A stretch of DNA of 64,000 nucleotides from Cephaloticoccus primus (GTDB taxonomy: Bacteria; Verrucomicrobiota; Verrucomicrobiia; Opitutales; Opitutaceae): positions 1 through 64,000 of the forward strand of contig NZ_LSZQ01000009.1 in NCBI RefSeq assembly GCF_001580015.1. The letters run 5' to 3'. The translations under genes and the position numbers were made by a program. This document shows, piece by piece, positions 37,025 to 45,484 of the stretch (position 1 is the first letter of the stretch; each line of letters begins with the position of its first letter). Below the pieces are notes generated by a model. That model worked only from the letters and a program-made list of their open reading frames with translations, had not been told where the DNA came from and ran no database searches.

Positions 37025-38623
37025 CTACGTATTGGCGGGGCGGCCGGTGAACTCGGCTTCGCTGCCGTTGGCCACGTAGTGGCAGCCTTTGCTGATGGGG
37101 TTGAGGCTGGCGGCGCGGACGACGAGGAGTGCGGTCTCCACGGCGTTGCGCAGCTCGACGAGTTCGCGGGTGACGCGGCAGTCGCGGTAAAAACTCTGAA
37201 TCTCCTCGCGCAACTCCAGCAGGATCCGCCGCGCGCGGGTGAGCCGCTTGTCGCTGCGGACGACGCCCGCGTAGTTCCACATGGTCGAGCGCAGCAGTTG
37301 CAGGTCCTGGCGGATGAGGGTCGGGTCGGCATCGCGTCTGGCGGCTTGCCAGGCGGAGGGCTCGGGCAGGCGAAAGCCCGTCGGGCCGAGCGCGGCGATT
37401 TCCTGCGCGTCGGCCAGCGCGGTAAACTGCGCGCTCGTCAGGCACTCCAGCAGCGAGGTGCTCGCCAGGCGGTTCGCGCCATGAAGGCCAGTGCAGCCAG
37501 TCTCGCCGATGGCGTTGAGGTGGCGCACATTGGTGCGGCCTTGCAGGTCGGTGTGCACGCCGCCGCAGGAGAAGTGCGCAGCGGGGACGACCGGGATCGG
37601 CTCGCGCGTGATGTCGACGCCGTACTCGGCACAGCGCGCGAGAATCGCGGGGAAGCGGTCGCGGATGAACTCGGGCGCGAGCGCGGAGAGGTCGAGGTAG
37701 ACGCAGGGCTCGCCACTGGCGGCGAGTTCTTCGTGGATGGCGCGCGAGACGATGTCGCGCGGCGCGAGCTCGCCGAGCGGGTGGGCGGCCTCCATGAAGC
37801 GCTGCTTGCGCGCGTTGATGAGGACGGCGCCCTCGCCGCGAATCGCTTCGGTGATGAGGAAGCGCGGCGCGTTTTTCTTGAAGAAAACGGTGGGGTGGAA
37901 CTGCACGTACTCGAGGTCGATCAGCCGAGCGCCCACGCGGTAGGCCATCGCGATGCCGTGGCCGACGCTGCCGGGCTGGTTGGTCGAGTGGCGGAAGATC
38001 TGGCCCAGGCCGCCGGTAGCCAGTACGGTTTTTTTGGCAATGATGGCGTGTACCTCGCCGCTCGCCACATCGAGCACGTAGGCGCCGAAGCAGGTGAGTG
38101 GCGCGTAGCGGTCGGCGGGCCTGCGGCTGTTGTGCGAGAGGGTGAGCAGGTCGATCGAGACCCAGCCGCTGCGGCGCGTAATCTCCGGTGTGCGCTCCAC
38201 GCGCGCGGCGACCTTTCCCAGAATCGCGTGGCCGGTGGTGTCCTTGGCGTGGATGATCCGGCGGGTGGAGTGGCCGCCCTCGCGGGTGAACTCGAGGTCG
38301 CCCTGAGCGTCGCGATCAAAGGCGACGTCGAGCTCGTCGAGCAGGAGTGCCTTGAGCGCGGCGGGGCCTTCGCGGACGAGGTGCTCGACGGCGGCGGGGT
38401 TTGCCGTGCCATCACTGGCGGTGATGATGTCGCTGGCGAGCCGCTCGGGAGTGGCCGAGTTTTCGTAAATGATGCCGCCCTGGGCCCAGTCGCTGTTGGC
38501 GGCCAGCGGTGCGTCGAGGCAGAGCAGCTCCACGCGCAATCCGGCGCGTGCGGCATGCAGCGCGTAGGCCGAGCCCGCGAGGCCCGCGCCGATGACGAGG
38601 CAATCTGTGCGAATGATCTGCAT
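37025..38623 (-). CDS. nadB: L-aspartate oxidase
   Basis: FAD enzyme that oxidises L-aspartate to iminoaspartate, the first step of de novo NAD synthesis. From the ATG at 38623 it has 532 residues. Marks are the dinucleotide fold CLVIGAGLAGSAYALHAARAG, NSDWAQGGI, TREGGHSTRRIIHAKDTTG, VLATGGLGQIFRHSTNQPGSVGHGIAMAYRVGA (here only partly quoted by position, residues about 205-235), GEGAVLIN, HFSCGGVHTDLQGRTNV and GANRLASTSLLECL. It is the last gene of the pan-coa-nad operon, 68 nt after nadC. It supplies iminoaspartate directly to NadA, whose gene lies just upstream. Confidence 0.94.
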   Translation of the reverse strand: MQIIRTDCLVIGAGLAGSAYALHAARAGLRVELLCLDAPLAANSDWAQGGIIYENSATPERLASDIITASDGTANPAAVEHLVREGPAALKALLLDELDVAFDRDAQGDLEFTREGGHSTRRIIHAKDTTGHAILGKVAARVERTPEITRRSGWVSIDLLTLSHNSRRPADRYAPLTCFGAYVLDVASGEVHAIIAKKTVLATGGLGQIFRHSTNQPGSVGHGIAMAYRVGARLIDLEYVQFHPTVFFKKNAPRFLITEAIRGEGAVLINARKQRFMEAAHPLGELAPRDIVSRAIHEELAASGEPCVYLDLSALAPEFIRDRFPAILARCAEYGVDITREPIPVVPAAHFSCGGVHTDLQGRTNVRHLNAIGETGCTGLHGANRLASTSLLECLTSAQFTALADAQEIAALGPTGFRLPEPSAWQAARRDADPTLIRQDLQLLRSTMWNYAGVVRSDKRLTRARRILLELREEIQSFYRDCRVTRELVELRNAVETALLVVRAASLNPISKGCHYVANGSEAEFTGRPANT

Positions 38624-38691
38624 GAAACGTGATGTGTTTTGGGCGAGCCGCGCGCGGGGAAGGAAGTCGGGCGCCGCTCGCTGCCCCGTTT

Positions 38692-39639
38692 TTATTTGTG
38701 CATGGCTCGCGTGCGGCCTGTGGCAGGCGCGGGCTTCGTTTCCCGGGCCTTCGCCTTTGACCGGGCGGCGTTGCCCTTGTTCGCACTGCGCGGCCTGGCC
38801 GTTTTTTCGGGGAGGATGTCGAGGCTCAGATCGGCGGCGCTCACGCTGTGGGTGAGGGCGCCGATGCTGATCAAGTCCACACCGGGCAGCGCGTAGTCGC
38901 GCAGCGTGTCGTAGGTGACGCCGCCCGAGACTTCGACGAGTGCGGCACCGGCGATTGCAGCGACTGCGGCCTCCACTTGCCGGGGCGTCATGTTGTCGAG
39001 CAGGACGATCTCTGCTCCGGCGTGGATGGCCTCCTTTACCTGCGCGAGCGTGGCAGCCTCGACTTCGATTTTTGCACCGTGCGGCGCGGCGCTGCGGCAG
39101 AGCTCGACGGCGCGGGTGAGCGAGCCCGCGGCGGCGATGTGGTTGTCTTTGATAAGCACGAGCTCGCCGAGCGAGAAGCGGTGGTTGTGTGCGCCGCCGC
39201 AGCGCACGGCGTACTTTTCGAGTGCGCGCCAAGCGGGTGTGGTCTTGCGCGTATCGACGATGCGCACGCCCGTGCCTTCGACGGCCTGCGCGTAGCGGCG
39301 GGCTTGAGTGGCGATGCCGCTGAGGCGTTGGAGAAAGTTTAACGCGCTGCGCTCGGCAGTCAGCAGGGCGACCGTAGGGCCGGTGATGTGGAGGACGGCG
39401 TCGCCTGCGGCCAGCGTATCGCCGTCGCGCGCGGTGAGCGTGACCTCAAGGCGCGGGTCGACTCGCGCGAAAACGCGCGCCGCGATTTCGGCGCCGCAAA
39501 GGACGAGCGGCTGCTTGGCCTTGATGAGGGCGCGCGAGCAATGCTCTGGCGGAAAAATCGCCCGACTGGTGAGGTCGCCCAGCGCGGCGTCTTCGTCGAG
39601 AGCGAGGTCGATCAGGTGGTCGGTGCGAGGTGTGAGCAT
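38692..39639 (-). CDS. nadC: Nicotinate-nucleotide pyrophosphorylase (carboxylating)
   Basis: Quinolinate phosphoribosyltransferase: quinolinate + PRPP to nicotinate mononucleotide + CO2 + PPi. 315 residues from the ATG at 39639. Marks are DLALDEDAALGDLTSRAI at the start, ERSALNFLQRLSGIATQ, VDTRKTTPAWRALEKYAVRCGG, HNHRFSLGELVLIKDNHI, KIEVEAATLAQVKEA, ILLDNMTP-type VLLDNMTPRQ, and VEVSGGVTYDTLRDYALPGVDLISIGALTHS. The core ends near SLDILPEK; a further 30 residues form a Lys/Arg/Ala-rich tail (ARSKAKARETKPAPATGR) not typical of the enzyme. It lies between nadA and nadB. Confidence 0.94.
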   Translation of the reverse strand: MLTPRTDHLIDLALDEDAALGDLTSRAIFPPEHCSRALIKAKQPLVLCGAEIAARVFARVDPRLEVTLTARDGDTLAAGDAVLHITGPTVALLTAERSALNFLQRLSGIATQARRYAQAVEGTGVRIVDTRKTTPAWRALEKYAVRCGGAHNHRFSLGELVLIKDNHIAAAGSLTRAVELCRSAAPHGAKIEVEAATLAQVKEAIHAGAEIVLLDNMTPRQVEAAVAAIAGAALVEVSGGVTYDTLRDYALPGVDLISIGALTHSVSAADLSLDILPEKTARPRSANKGNAARSKAKARETKPAPATGRTRAMHK

Positions 39640-39747
39640 GCGTGTGGGCGGGCCGGGAGGAGAGAGGCGGGTGGGCTGATGGGGCGTTTCGCGCGCGAGC
39701 GCGCGGCGCGGCCTCGGTGTGCGAAGGCGGTGCGAGTCGGGCTGGGC

Positions 39748-40830
39748 TTAGCTGGCAGCGGGCGTGAGCTCAAACATCCGGTCGATGCAGCGCGCGGCGC
39801 GCAGGCGCAGGTCTTCGGGCAGGGTGATGACTTGCTCGGGGCGGGGAGCGCGCAGCAGGTCGCGGATTTTCTCCAGCGAGTTGAGCTTCATGTAGGGGCA
39901 CAGGCGGCAGCCGCCGATGAAGCTTTTCTCGGGGCTCTCGACTTCGAGCCGGCCCACGAGGCCGCACTCGGTGAGCATCAGGAAGTAGGGCGCCTGCGTG
40001 CTCTTCACGTAGCGCATCATCTCGCCCGTGCTGCCGACGAAGTCGGAGGCCTGCGCGACGGCTTCGGTGCACTCGGGGTGCGAGACGACCTTGAGCCCGG
40101 GGAACTGGGCGCGGGCTTGGGCGATCTGGGCGACGTCGAACTCCTCGTGCACCATGCAGGTGCCGTCCGAGGAGATGATCTCTTTCTCGATGCCGAGCTT
40201 GGAGAGCTCGTTGCGGATGTTGTCGGCCATGAGCCGGTCGGGGACGAAGATGATCTGCCGCTGGGGGAGCGCGGCGATGATCGCGTAGACGTTGCCGCTG
40301 GTCACGCAGACGTCGCACTCGGCCTTCACCTCGGCGGTGCTGTTGATGTAGCAGACGACGGCGGCCTCCGGGTAGAGGGCCTTCATCCGGCGCACGTCTT
40401 CGCCGGTGATCGAGTCGGCGAGCGAGCAGCCGGAGCCGCGATCAGGGACCAGGACGGTGGCTTGCGGGGAGAGGATCTTGGCGGTCTCGGCCATGAAGAC
40501 GACGCCCGCAAAGAGGATCACATCGGCCTGCGCCTCCTTGGCCTTGAGGCTGAGGAAGTACGAGTCGCCCATGTAATCGCCCACGCCGTACACGATCTCC
40601 GGCTCCACGTAGGAGTGGGTGAGGATGACGGCGTTTTTCTCGCGCTTCAGCGCGTTGATCTCGAGCGTGAGCGGCGCGATTTCCAGGCAGGTCTCGTAAT
40701 TCCAGCGGCGGCCCTTGGGGTCGCACTCGACGTTCATGAGTGCGCGCAACAGCCGCTCGGCTTCCGCTTCGATCTCGGGCGTGGTGGCGACCGCGTGGCT
40801 GGGGGCTTCGGCTAAATTGGGAGTGATCAT
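39748..40830 (-). CDS. nadA: Quinolinate synthase A
   Basis: 4Fe-4S enzyme that condenses iminoaspartate with dihydroxyacetone phosphate to quinolinate. From the ATG at 40830 it has 360 residues. Marks are NAVILTHSYVEPEIVYGVGDYMGDS in the first domain (positions about 67-90), VVFMAETAKILSPQ, SGCSLADSI, CYINSTAEVKAECDVCVTSGN with a cluster Cys, VVSHPECTEAVAQASDFVGST, and FIGGCRLCPYMKLNSLEKI with the third ligand. The distribution of Cys fits the three-Cys cluster. It lies 51 nt downstream of panD in the same operon and 108 nt before nadC. Confidence 0.94.
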   Translation of the reverse strand: MITPNLAEAPSHAVATTPEIEAEAERLLRALMNVECDPKGRRWNYETCLEIAPLTLEINALKREKNAVILTHSYVEPEIVYGVGDYMGDSYFLSLKAKEAQADVILFAGVVFMAETAKILSPQATVLVPDRGSGCSLADSITGEDVRRMKALYPEAAVVCYINSTAEVKAECDVCVTSGNVYAIIAALPQRQIIFVPDRLMADNIRNELSKLGIEKEIISSDGTCMVHEEFDVAQIAQARAQFPGLKVVSHPECTEAVAQASDFVGSTGEMMRYVKSTQAPYFLMLTECGLVGRLEVESPEKSFIGGCRLCPYMKLNSLEKIRDLLRAPRPEQVITLPEDLRLRAARCIDRMFELTPAAS

Positions 40831-40881
40831 GGCGAGGGGGGAGCGCGGAACTGAGCCGCGACTTGGGCGCACCGCAAGTGC

Positions 40882-41253
40882 TCAGGCCGGATTGACCGTG
40901 GCGTCGCGCTGGCTGGTGATGGCGTTATCCGCACCGATCTGAAGCACGGTGACACGGTGGGCGGTGACTTCCTCGGGTGCGAGCGCCGCGTAGGCGGCGA
41001 TGATGATGCGGTCGCCCACGTTTACGAGCTGGGCCGCGGCGCCGTTGACCTGCACCTGACCGGGCTCGCCGTAGATCACGTAGGTGGTGAAGCGCACGCC
41101 GTTGCTGATGTCGTACACGCTGATCTCCTCAAACTCGAGCAGCCCGGCGGCGCGGCACAGGGCGCGGTCGATCGAGACCGAGCCTTCGTAATCGGGATCG
41201 GCAGCCGTGATCGTGGCGCGGTGGAGTTTGGCGCGTAAAAAAGTTCTGAGCAT
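40882..41253 (-). CDS. panD: Aspartate 1-decarboxylase
   Basis: Pyruvoyl enzyme that makes beta-alanine from L-aspartate for pantothenate. 123 residues, full length. The self-cleavage site Gly24-Ser25 (YEGSVSID) creates the pyruvoyl group; Lys9 (RAKLHRATIT) and the ISNGVRFTTYVI stretch are the usual active-site parts. It lies 39 nt after coaX and 51 nt before nadA. Because both PanD and NadB use aspartate, its position marks the join between the CoA and NAD halves of the operon. Confidence 0.95.
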   Translation of the reverse strand: MLRTFLRAKLHRATITAADPDYEGSVSIDRALCRAAGLLEFEEISVYDISNGVRFTTYVIYGEPGQVQVNGAAAQLVNVGDRIIIAAYAALAPEEVTAHRVTVLQIGADNAITSQRDATVNPA

Positions 41254-41292
41254 GGGAGTAAGCGCGTGGGTGGGCGGACTGCTGCGGTTTCT

Positions 41293-42252
41293 TTAATGGG
41301 AGGCCGCGAAGGCTTGGAGGCCGTGCAAGGTGAGCGCGGGTTCGCTTACCGTAAAGTCGCTTTCTGCGGCGAGCAAGGGGGCTTGGCCGCCCGTGCCGAT
41401 CACGATTGGTTGGGCGTTGGCGTCGCGCGGCCCAAAGGCGTCGCGCGAGCCGCGCTGCACGAGCGCGCGAATCGCGCCCGCATGGCCGTAGAGCAGCCCG
41501 GCGCGAATCGCGCCCGCGGTATCGGTGGCGACAGCGGGGAGCGGTTGCGGCTGCGCAGGCGCGTGCGCCCGCACCTTGGCGACTGTGCGCGCAGTTTGGG
41601 GCGAGCGTGCCGCTGAGTGTGCAGTCTTGGGCAGCGTGACTTTGGGGAGCTGCGCGGTGGCGCGTGCGAGCGCGTCGGCCCAGAGGCCGAGGCCGGGGAG
41701 AATCGCCCCGCCGAGGAGGACTCCGTCGCGGGAGATAAAGGTCAGCGTAGTCGCCGTGCCGCAATCGACGACGATGAGGTTTTGCTGCGGGTAGAGTTTG
41801 CGCGCGCCGAGCGCGGCGGCGAGCCGGTCGGCCCCTAGTTGGGCAGGGCGGCGGTAGTTGAGCTTGAGCCCGTGCCTGGCGCGCGGCGTGAGCAAGCGCG
41901 GGCGCGTGCCGAGCGCGCTTTCGAGCGCGTCGCACAGCGGCTCGGTCAACGCAGGCACCACCGAGCAAAGGGCCAAGGGCCCTTTTATCGTGCGCGGCGT
42001 CGTTGCCGCCGCGTCAGTCCAAAGCAGGCGCGAGTGGGAACTTTGATTTCTGCGCGCTTCCGTTGGAGGCGCGTCGGCTGTGCGCGGGCGGGCATTGACG
42101 AGTTTGGCGACTTTTGCGGCGAGTGCCTGCGGGCTGTGCTTGGCGACGGGCAACGTGACGTGGGTGACGAGTTGCTCGCCCGCGAAAATGCCTACGGCGA
42201 GGGTCGAGTTGCCGAGGTCGAGCGCGAGGGTAGTGGGCGTGTGGCGGCTCAT
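41293..42252 (-). CDS. coaX: Type III pantothenate kinase with in-frame repeat insertion
   Basis: ASKHA-fold kinase that phosphorylates pantothenate, the first committed step to CoA. Marks are LALDLGNSTLAVGIFAGEQL (phosphate-1), CSVVPALTEPL, YRRPAQLGADRLAAALGAR, NLIVVDCGTATTLTFI (phosphate-2), GGAILPGLGLWADALARATAQLP and VIGTGGQAPLLA. At 319 residues it is about 60 longer than usual. The excess falls in two places. The first (about residues 60-90) includes WTDAAATTPRT, encoded by 41992-42017, which matches a segment of MPE-8 perfectly over 26 nt. The second is an Ala/Pro/Thr-rich loop (about 205-240). The core motifs are intact, so it is probably functional. Its ATG overlaps the coaB stop by 4 nt. 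Confidence 0.9.
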   Translation of the reverse strand: MSRHTPTTLALDLGNSTLAVGIFAGEQLVTHVTLPVAKHSPQALAAKVAKLVNARPRTADAPPTEARRNQSSHSRLLWTDAAATTPRTIKGPLALCSVVPALTEPLCDALESALGTRPRLLTPRARHGLKLNYRRPAQLGADRLAAALGARKLYPQQNLIVVDCGTATTLTFISRDGVLLGGAILPGLGLWADALARATAQLPKVTLPKTAHSAARSPQTARTVAKVRAHAPAQPQPLPAVATDTAGAIRAGLLYGHAGAIRALVQRGSRDAFGPRDANAQPIVIGTGGQAPLLAAESDFTVSEPALTLHGLQAFAASH

Positions 42253-43013
42253 CGCTGCGGCGCGCGGGCGCGCAAAAATTGGTCGAGCCGCTGGGCGAGG
42301 GCTGCGGCGTTGGCCAGCACTGGCGGCGACTCATCGGCGCGCGTGAAAAACCGGAAGGGGTGCGGAGTGCTGCTTGTTGCCAGCTTGTTCGTAGGGCGCG
42401 CTTCGGCGCCATTCGCGCTGTGCTGCGCCTCGGCTCTGGCGGCTTCGATTTCGCTAAAATCGTTGTGGACGACGGCATCGACAGCGCTGCTGGCGAACTG
42501 TTTTTGCACGGCGGCGCGGCGCGCGGCCTCGCCCTCCCGCTCCTCCCGCCCCTCCCTTCCACCCGCGCCGACGGTGAGCTTGAAGCCGATGAGGCACAGC
42601 GGGCGCGGCGAAAACTGGCGGAGCTGCGGCAGGAGCTTGGGCACGCGGACGAGCCGCAGGGTGAGTGCGTCGCTGTCGGAGTCGATTTTACCGCCCTGCG
42701 CGGAGCTGGGCTTGGGCCGGTAGTCGGCCACGGCGGCGGCCATGATCACGGCGTCAAACGCGCCGGTGCCGAGTCGCGCCCGCAGTTGCGTTTCCAGATC
42801 GGCAGTGGTCGTGAAGCTTGGCCCGAGGGAAAGGTTGGCGTGTGGCGGCACTGCGGCGGTCGCGTACTTGCTGAGGAGGAGCTCGACCGAGTGGCCGCGT
42901 GCAGCGAGCTCGGCGGCCAGTGCGGCTCCGGTCGCGCCCGTGCTGGTGTTGGCGAGACTGCGAACGCGGTCGATTGGCTCGCGTGTGCCGCCTGCGGTGA
43001 TGAGGAGCTTCAT
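42249..43013 (-). CDS. coaB: Phosphopantothenate-cysteine ligase, stand-alone
   Basis: Joins cysteine to 4'-phosphopantothenate. From the ATG at 43013 it has 254 residues. Marks are LLITAGGTREPIDRVRSLANTSTG at the N-terminus (positions about 3-26), VIMAAAVADYRP, the SGKI-like GGKIDSDSDALTLRL, VPKLLPQLR, CLIGFKLTVGAG and VVHNDFSEI. In most bacteria this domain is fused to CoaC as one CoaBC protein; here the two domains are separate genes 34 nt apart, with the ligase second. A Glu/Arg/Gly-rich insert (GREGREEREGEAARR) and an extra loop near residues 195-220 are present. Confidence 0.9.
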   Translation of the reverse strand: MKLLITAGGTREPIDRVRSLANTSTGATGAALAAELAARGHSVELLLSKYATAAVPPHANLSLGPSFTTTADLETQLRARLGTGAFDAVIMAAAVADYRPKPSSAQGGKIDSDSDALTLRLVRVPKLLPQLRQFSPRPLCLIGFKLTVGAGGREGREEREGEAARRAAVQKQFASSAVDAVVHNDFSEIEAARAEAQHSANGAEARPTNKLATSSTPHPFRFFTRADESPPVLANAAALAQRLDQFLRARAPQR

Positions 43014-43047
43014 CGGAGGGCGGGAAAGGCGTGTGTGCGTGCGCTTG

Positions 43048-43686
43048 TCATTCGACCGGCTTTGGGGGCGTAGCGGTGTGCCCGGAGGCTGGGCTGCCAT
43101 GCGCTTGCCTGAGCGCGTTGCCGCCTGCCTGGCCCGCGCGCTGGCGCAGCGCGTGCAACACCTCGGCCGCGATTTGCTCTGGATCGGCGAGCCGGCCCAC
43201 ACCGCTGTCGCCGCAAGCGTGCGGGCCGTCGGCCGGCTCGATGATACGCAGGCCCCAGCCGCGCAGTTTTTCGAGCGCAGCGGTGGTGCTCGGGTGCTGC
43301 CACATGTGGGGATTCATCGCGGGTGCGATCCACCAGGGCTTCTCTCTTTCCCAGGCGAGGAAGAGCGTGCCGAGCGCGTCGTCGGCGAGACCCGCAGCGA
43401 GTCGGTTGATCGTGTTGGCCGTGGCGGGGCAAACGAGTGCGAGGTCGGCGGCGCGCGCGAGGGCGATGTGGTCGAGCGCGCGGCCTTCTTCCCACAGGTC
43501 GCAGAAGACAGGGCGGCCGCTCAACCCTTCGAGCGTGGCCCGGCCGATGAAGCGCAGCGCGGCAGGCGTCGCCGCGCACTGCACCTCGACACCGGCTTGT
43601 ACGAGCCGCGAGATGACGGTGCACGCCTTGTAGGCGGCGATCGAGCCGCTGAGCATGAGGAGGACTTGGGGGGCGGTAGCACTCAT
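43048..43686 (-). CDS. coaC: Phosphopantothenoylcysteine decarboxylase, stand-alone
   Basis: Flavin (FMN) protein that decarboxylates 4'-phosphopantothenoyl-cysteine to 4'-phosphopantetheine. 212 residues. Marks are VLLMLSGSIAAYKACTVISRL, the catalytic-region His in LDHIALARAADLALVCPATANTINRLAAGLADD (about residues 71-104), APAMNPHMW, and the flexible-flap GPHACGDSGVGRLADPEQI with the conserved Cys. The last 25 residues are low-complexity. It overlaps the panC stop by 4 nt and is split from the ligase domain CoaB, which follows. Confidence 0.92.
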   Translation of the reverse strand: MSATAPQVLLMLSGSIAAYKACTVISRLVQAGVEVQCAATPAALRFIGRATLEGLSGRPVFCDLWEEGRALDHIALARAADLALVCPATANTINRLAAGLADDALGTLFLAWEREKPWWIAPAMNPHMWQHPSTTAALEKLRGWGLRIIEPADGPHACGDSGVGRLADPEQIAAEVLHALRQRAGQAGGNALRQAHGSPASGHTATPPKPVE

Positions 43687-44480
43687 GAGCGGGCAATGGG
43701 CAGGCTGACGTTGTCGATCAAGCGCGTGGAGCCGAGCCGGGCGGCGGCCAGGCGGCGCGTGCGCTCGGGGGCTTCGGAAAGGTCTTCGACGTAATCGACC
43801 GCGAAGCCGAGCGCGGCGAGTCGCGCAGTGGCGCTCGCGGCATCGGGCGCGGTGCAGAGTGTTTTGTAGAACTGTGGGGCCAGTGCGCGCTCGGCGGGGC
43901 TCAGGTGGCGGTTGCGCGAGCTGAGGGCGAGCCCGTCGGCCTCGCGCAGGGTCGGGCAGGCGACGATCTCGGTCTCCAGGAAAAACGCGGCGGCCATGCC
44001 GCGCACGAGCTGGAGTTGCTGCCAGTCCTTCTCGCCAAAGTAGGCGCGGCTCGCAGCGGCGATTTGCAAAAGCTTGAGCACGACGGTGAGGACGCCGGTG
44101 AAGTGCCCGGGGCGATGCGCGCCGCAGAGCGTGCGGCTAAATTGATCTTCCTGCACGGTGTAGCGCGTGCCGGTGTCGCTCGGGTAGAGCTCCCCGACCG
44201 GCGGCGCGAAGACGGCATCGACGCCCGCCTCGGCCATGAGTGCGAGGTCGGCGTCGAGCGTGCGCGGGTAGCGTGCGAGGTCGGCCGGGTCGTCGAACTG
44301 CGTGGGGTTTACGAAGAGCGTCGCGAGGACGAAGTCGCAGTCGCGCCGCGCCGCGCTGAAGAGCGAGGCATGCCCGGCGTGTAGCGCGCCCATCGTGGGG
44401 ACGAGCCCGATTTTCGCGCCCGGGCTCAGGCCCGCTTTGCGCGCCCGCCACTCGGCGACTGTGTGCAAAACGGCTGGCAT
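43683..44480 (-). CDS. panC: Pantothenate synthetase
   Basis: ATP-dependent ligase joining pantoate and beta-alanine. From the ATG at 44480 it has 265 residues. Marks are GLVPTMGALHAGHASLF with the HxGH nucleotide motif, FVNPTQFDDPADLARYPRTLDAD (around residues 59-82), HRPGHFTGVLTVVLKLL, YFGEKDWQQLQLVRGM, and LREADGLALSSRNRHLSPAER carrying the KMSKS-like loop. The frame upstream of 44480 overlaps panB and is ignored. The ATG lies 4 nt after the panB stop, so translation is probably coupled. Confidence 0.94.
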   Translation of the reverse strand: MPAVLHTVAEWRARKAGLSPGAKIGLVPTMGALHAGHASLFSAARRDCDFVLATLFVNPTQFDDPADLARYPRTLDADLALMAEAGVDAVFAPPVGELYPSDTGTRYTVQEDQFSRTLCGAHRPGHFTGVLTVVLKLLQIAAASRAYFGEKDWQQLQLVRGMAAAFFLETEIVACPTLREADGLALSSRNRHLSPAERALAPQFYKTLCTAPDAASATARLAALGFAVDYVEDLSEAPERTRRLAAARLGSTRLIDNVSLPIARS

Positions 44481-44484
44481 GCTT

Positions 44485-45273
44485 TTAGAAGGATTCCGCC
44501 CCACTGGGAAACTGGCCCGTGCGCACGGCCTCGGCGTAGGCGGTGAGCGCTCCGCGGTGGATGGTCGCTGCATCGCCAAAGTGGCGCACGAAGCGGGGCT
44601 TGAAGGCGGGATTGAGCGCCAGCAGGTCATGCCAGACGAGGACCTGGCCGTCGCAGTGCGGCCCCGCGCCGATCCCGATTGTGGGGATGTTTAGCTTGGC
44701 GGTGACTTCGCGTGCGAGCTCCTGGGGGATGCACTCCAGCACGAGCGCGAAGGCTCCGGCCTCCTCCAGTGCGTGGGCATCGGCGAAGAGCGCGGCGGCC
44801 TCGGCCTGCTCGCGCGCTTGCACGCGGTAGCCGCCGGTCGCGCGGACGCTCTGCGGCTGGAGGCCGAGGTGGCCCATGACAGGGATCCCCGCCTCGACGA
44901 GCTCGCGAATGATGGGGAGCTGGCTGCCTGCGCCCTCGATCTTTACGGCGTGGGCGCCGGCGCGCAGCAGTGCAGCGGCTGCGTCGAGCGCGTGAGCGAT
45001 GCCGCGCCGCGCCGCGAGGAAGGGCATGTCGCCGACGATCACGCAGCCCGGCTGCCCGCGAGCGACGGCGGCGGTGTGCAGCGCCATGATCTCGGGCGTC
45101 GCCGCGAGGGTGTCGGCGTGCCCGTGCACGGCCATCATCACGCTGTCGCCCACCAGCACGCAGTCGATGCCGCTGCCCGCGATGAGGCGCGCGCTGGGCG
45201 CGTCATAGGCGGTGACCATTGCAATCTTGGTCCCCGAGTGTTTGGCCGCAGCAAAGTCGCGGAGGGCTTCCAT
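44485..45273 (-). CDS. panB: 3-methyl-2-oxobutanoate hydroxymethyltransferase
   Basis: Transfers a hydroxymethyl group from methylene-tetrahydrofolate to ketoisovalerate, giving ketopantoate. 262 residues, full length. Marks are MVTAYDAPSARLIAGSGIDCVLVGDSVMM (about 19-47, with the metal Asp), IVGDMPF, HAVKIEGAG, PVMGHLGLQPQSV, and FALVLECIPQELA with NIPTIGIGAGPHCDGQVLVWHD. It is the first gene of the operon; the promoter should lie in the 211-bp divergent gap shared with the OppA-like gene. The next enzyme, ketopantoate reductase (panE), is not in the window; IlvC may replace it. Confidence 0.94.
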   Translation of the reverse strand: MEALRDFAAAKHSGTKIAMVTAYDAPSARLIAGSGIDCVLVGDSVMMAVHGHADTLAATPEIMALHTAAVARGQPGCVIVGDMPFLAARRGIAHALDAAAALLRAGAHAVKIEGAGSQLPIIRELVEAGIPVMGHLGLQPQSVRATGGYRVQAREQAEAAALFADAHALEEAGAFALVLECIPQELAREVTAKLNIPTIGIGAGPHCDGQVLVWHDLLALNPAFKPRFVRHFGDAATIHRGALTAYAEAVRTGQFPSGAESF

Positions 45274-45484
45274 AGGTGGCTACTAGCCAATGGGCGAACG
45301 GACGCGAGCTTCAAGGTATCATCGCCACTTTTATTTGGTCGGAGGGCGGGGGGAGGCGGGATGGGCGGGCGGGCGCGTTTTGGTCGGTTTTTCAAGTGAG
45401 GCGAAAAAAATGAGGGGGCGGCTTGTGCGTATTCTGTGCGCTCGCCTGATCTCCTTTTATTCGTAGTAGTACGCTGCGTATCCT

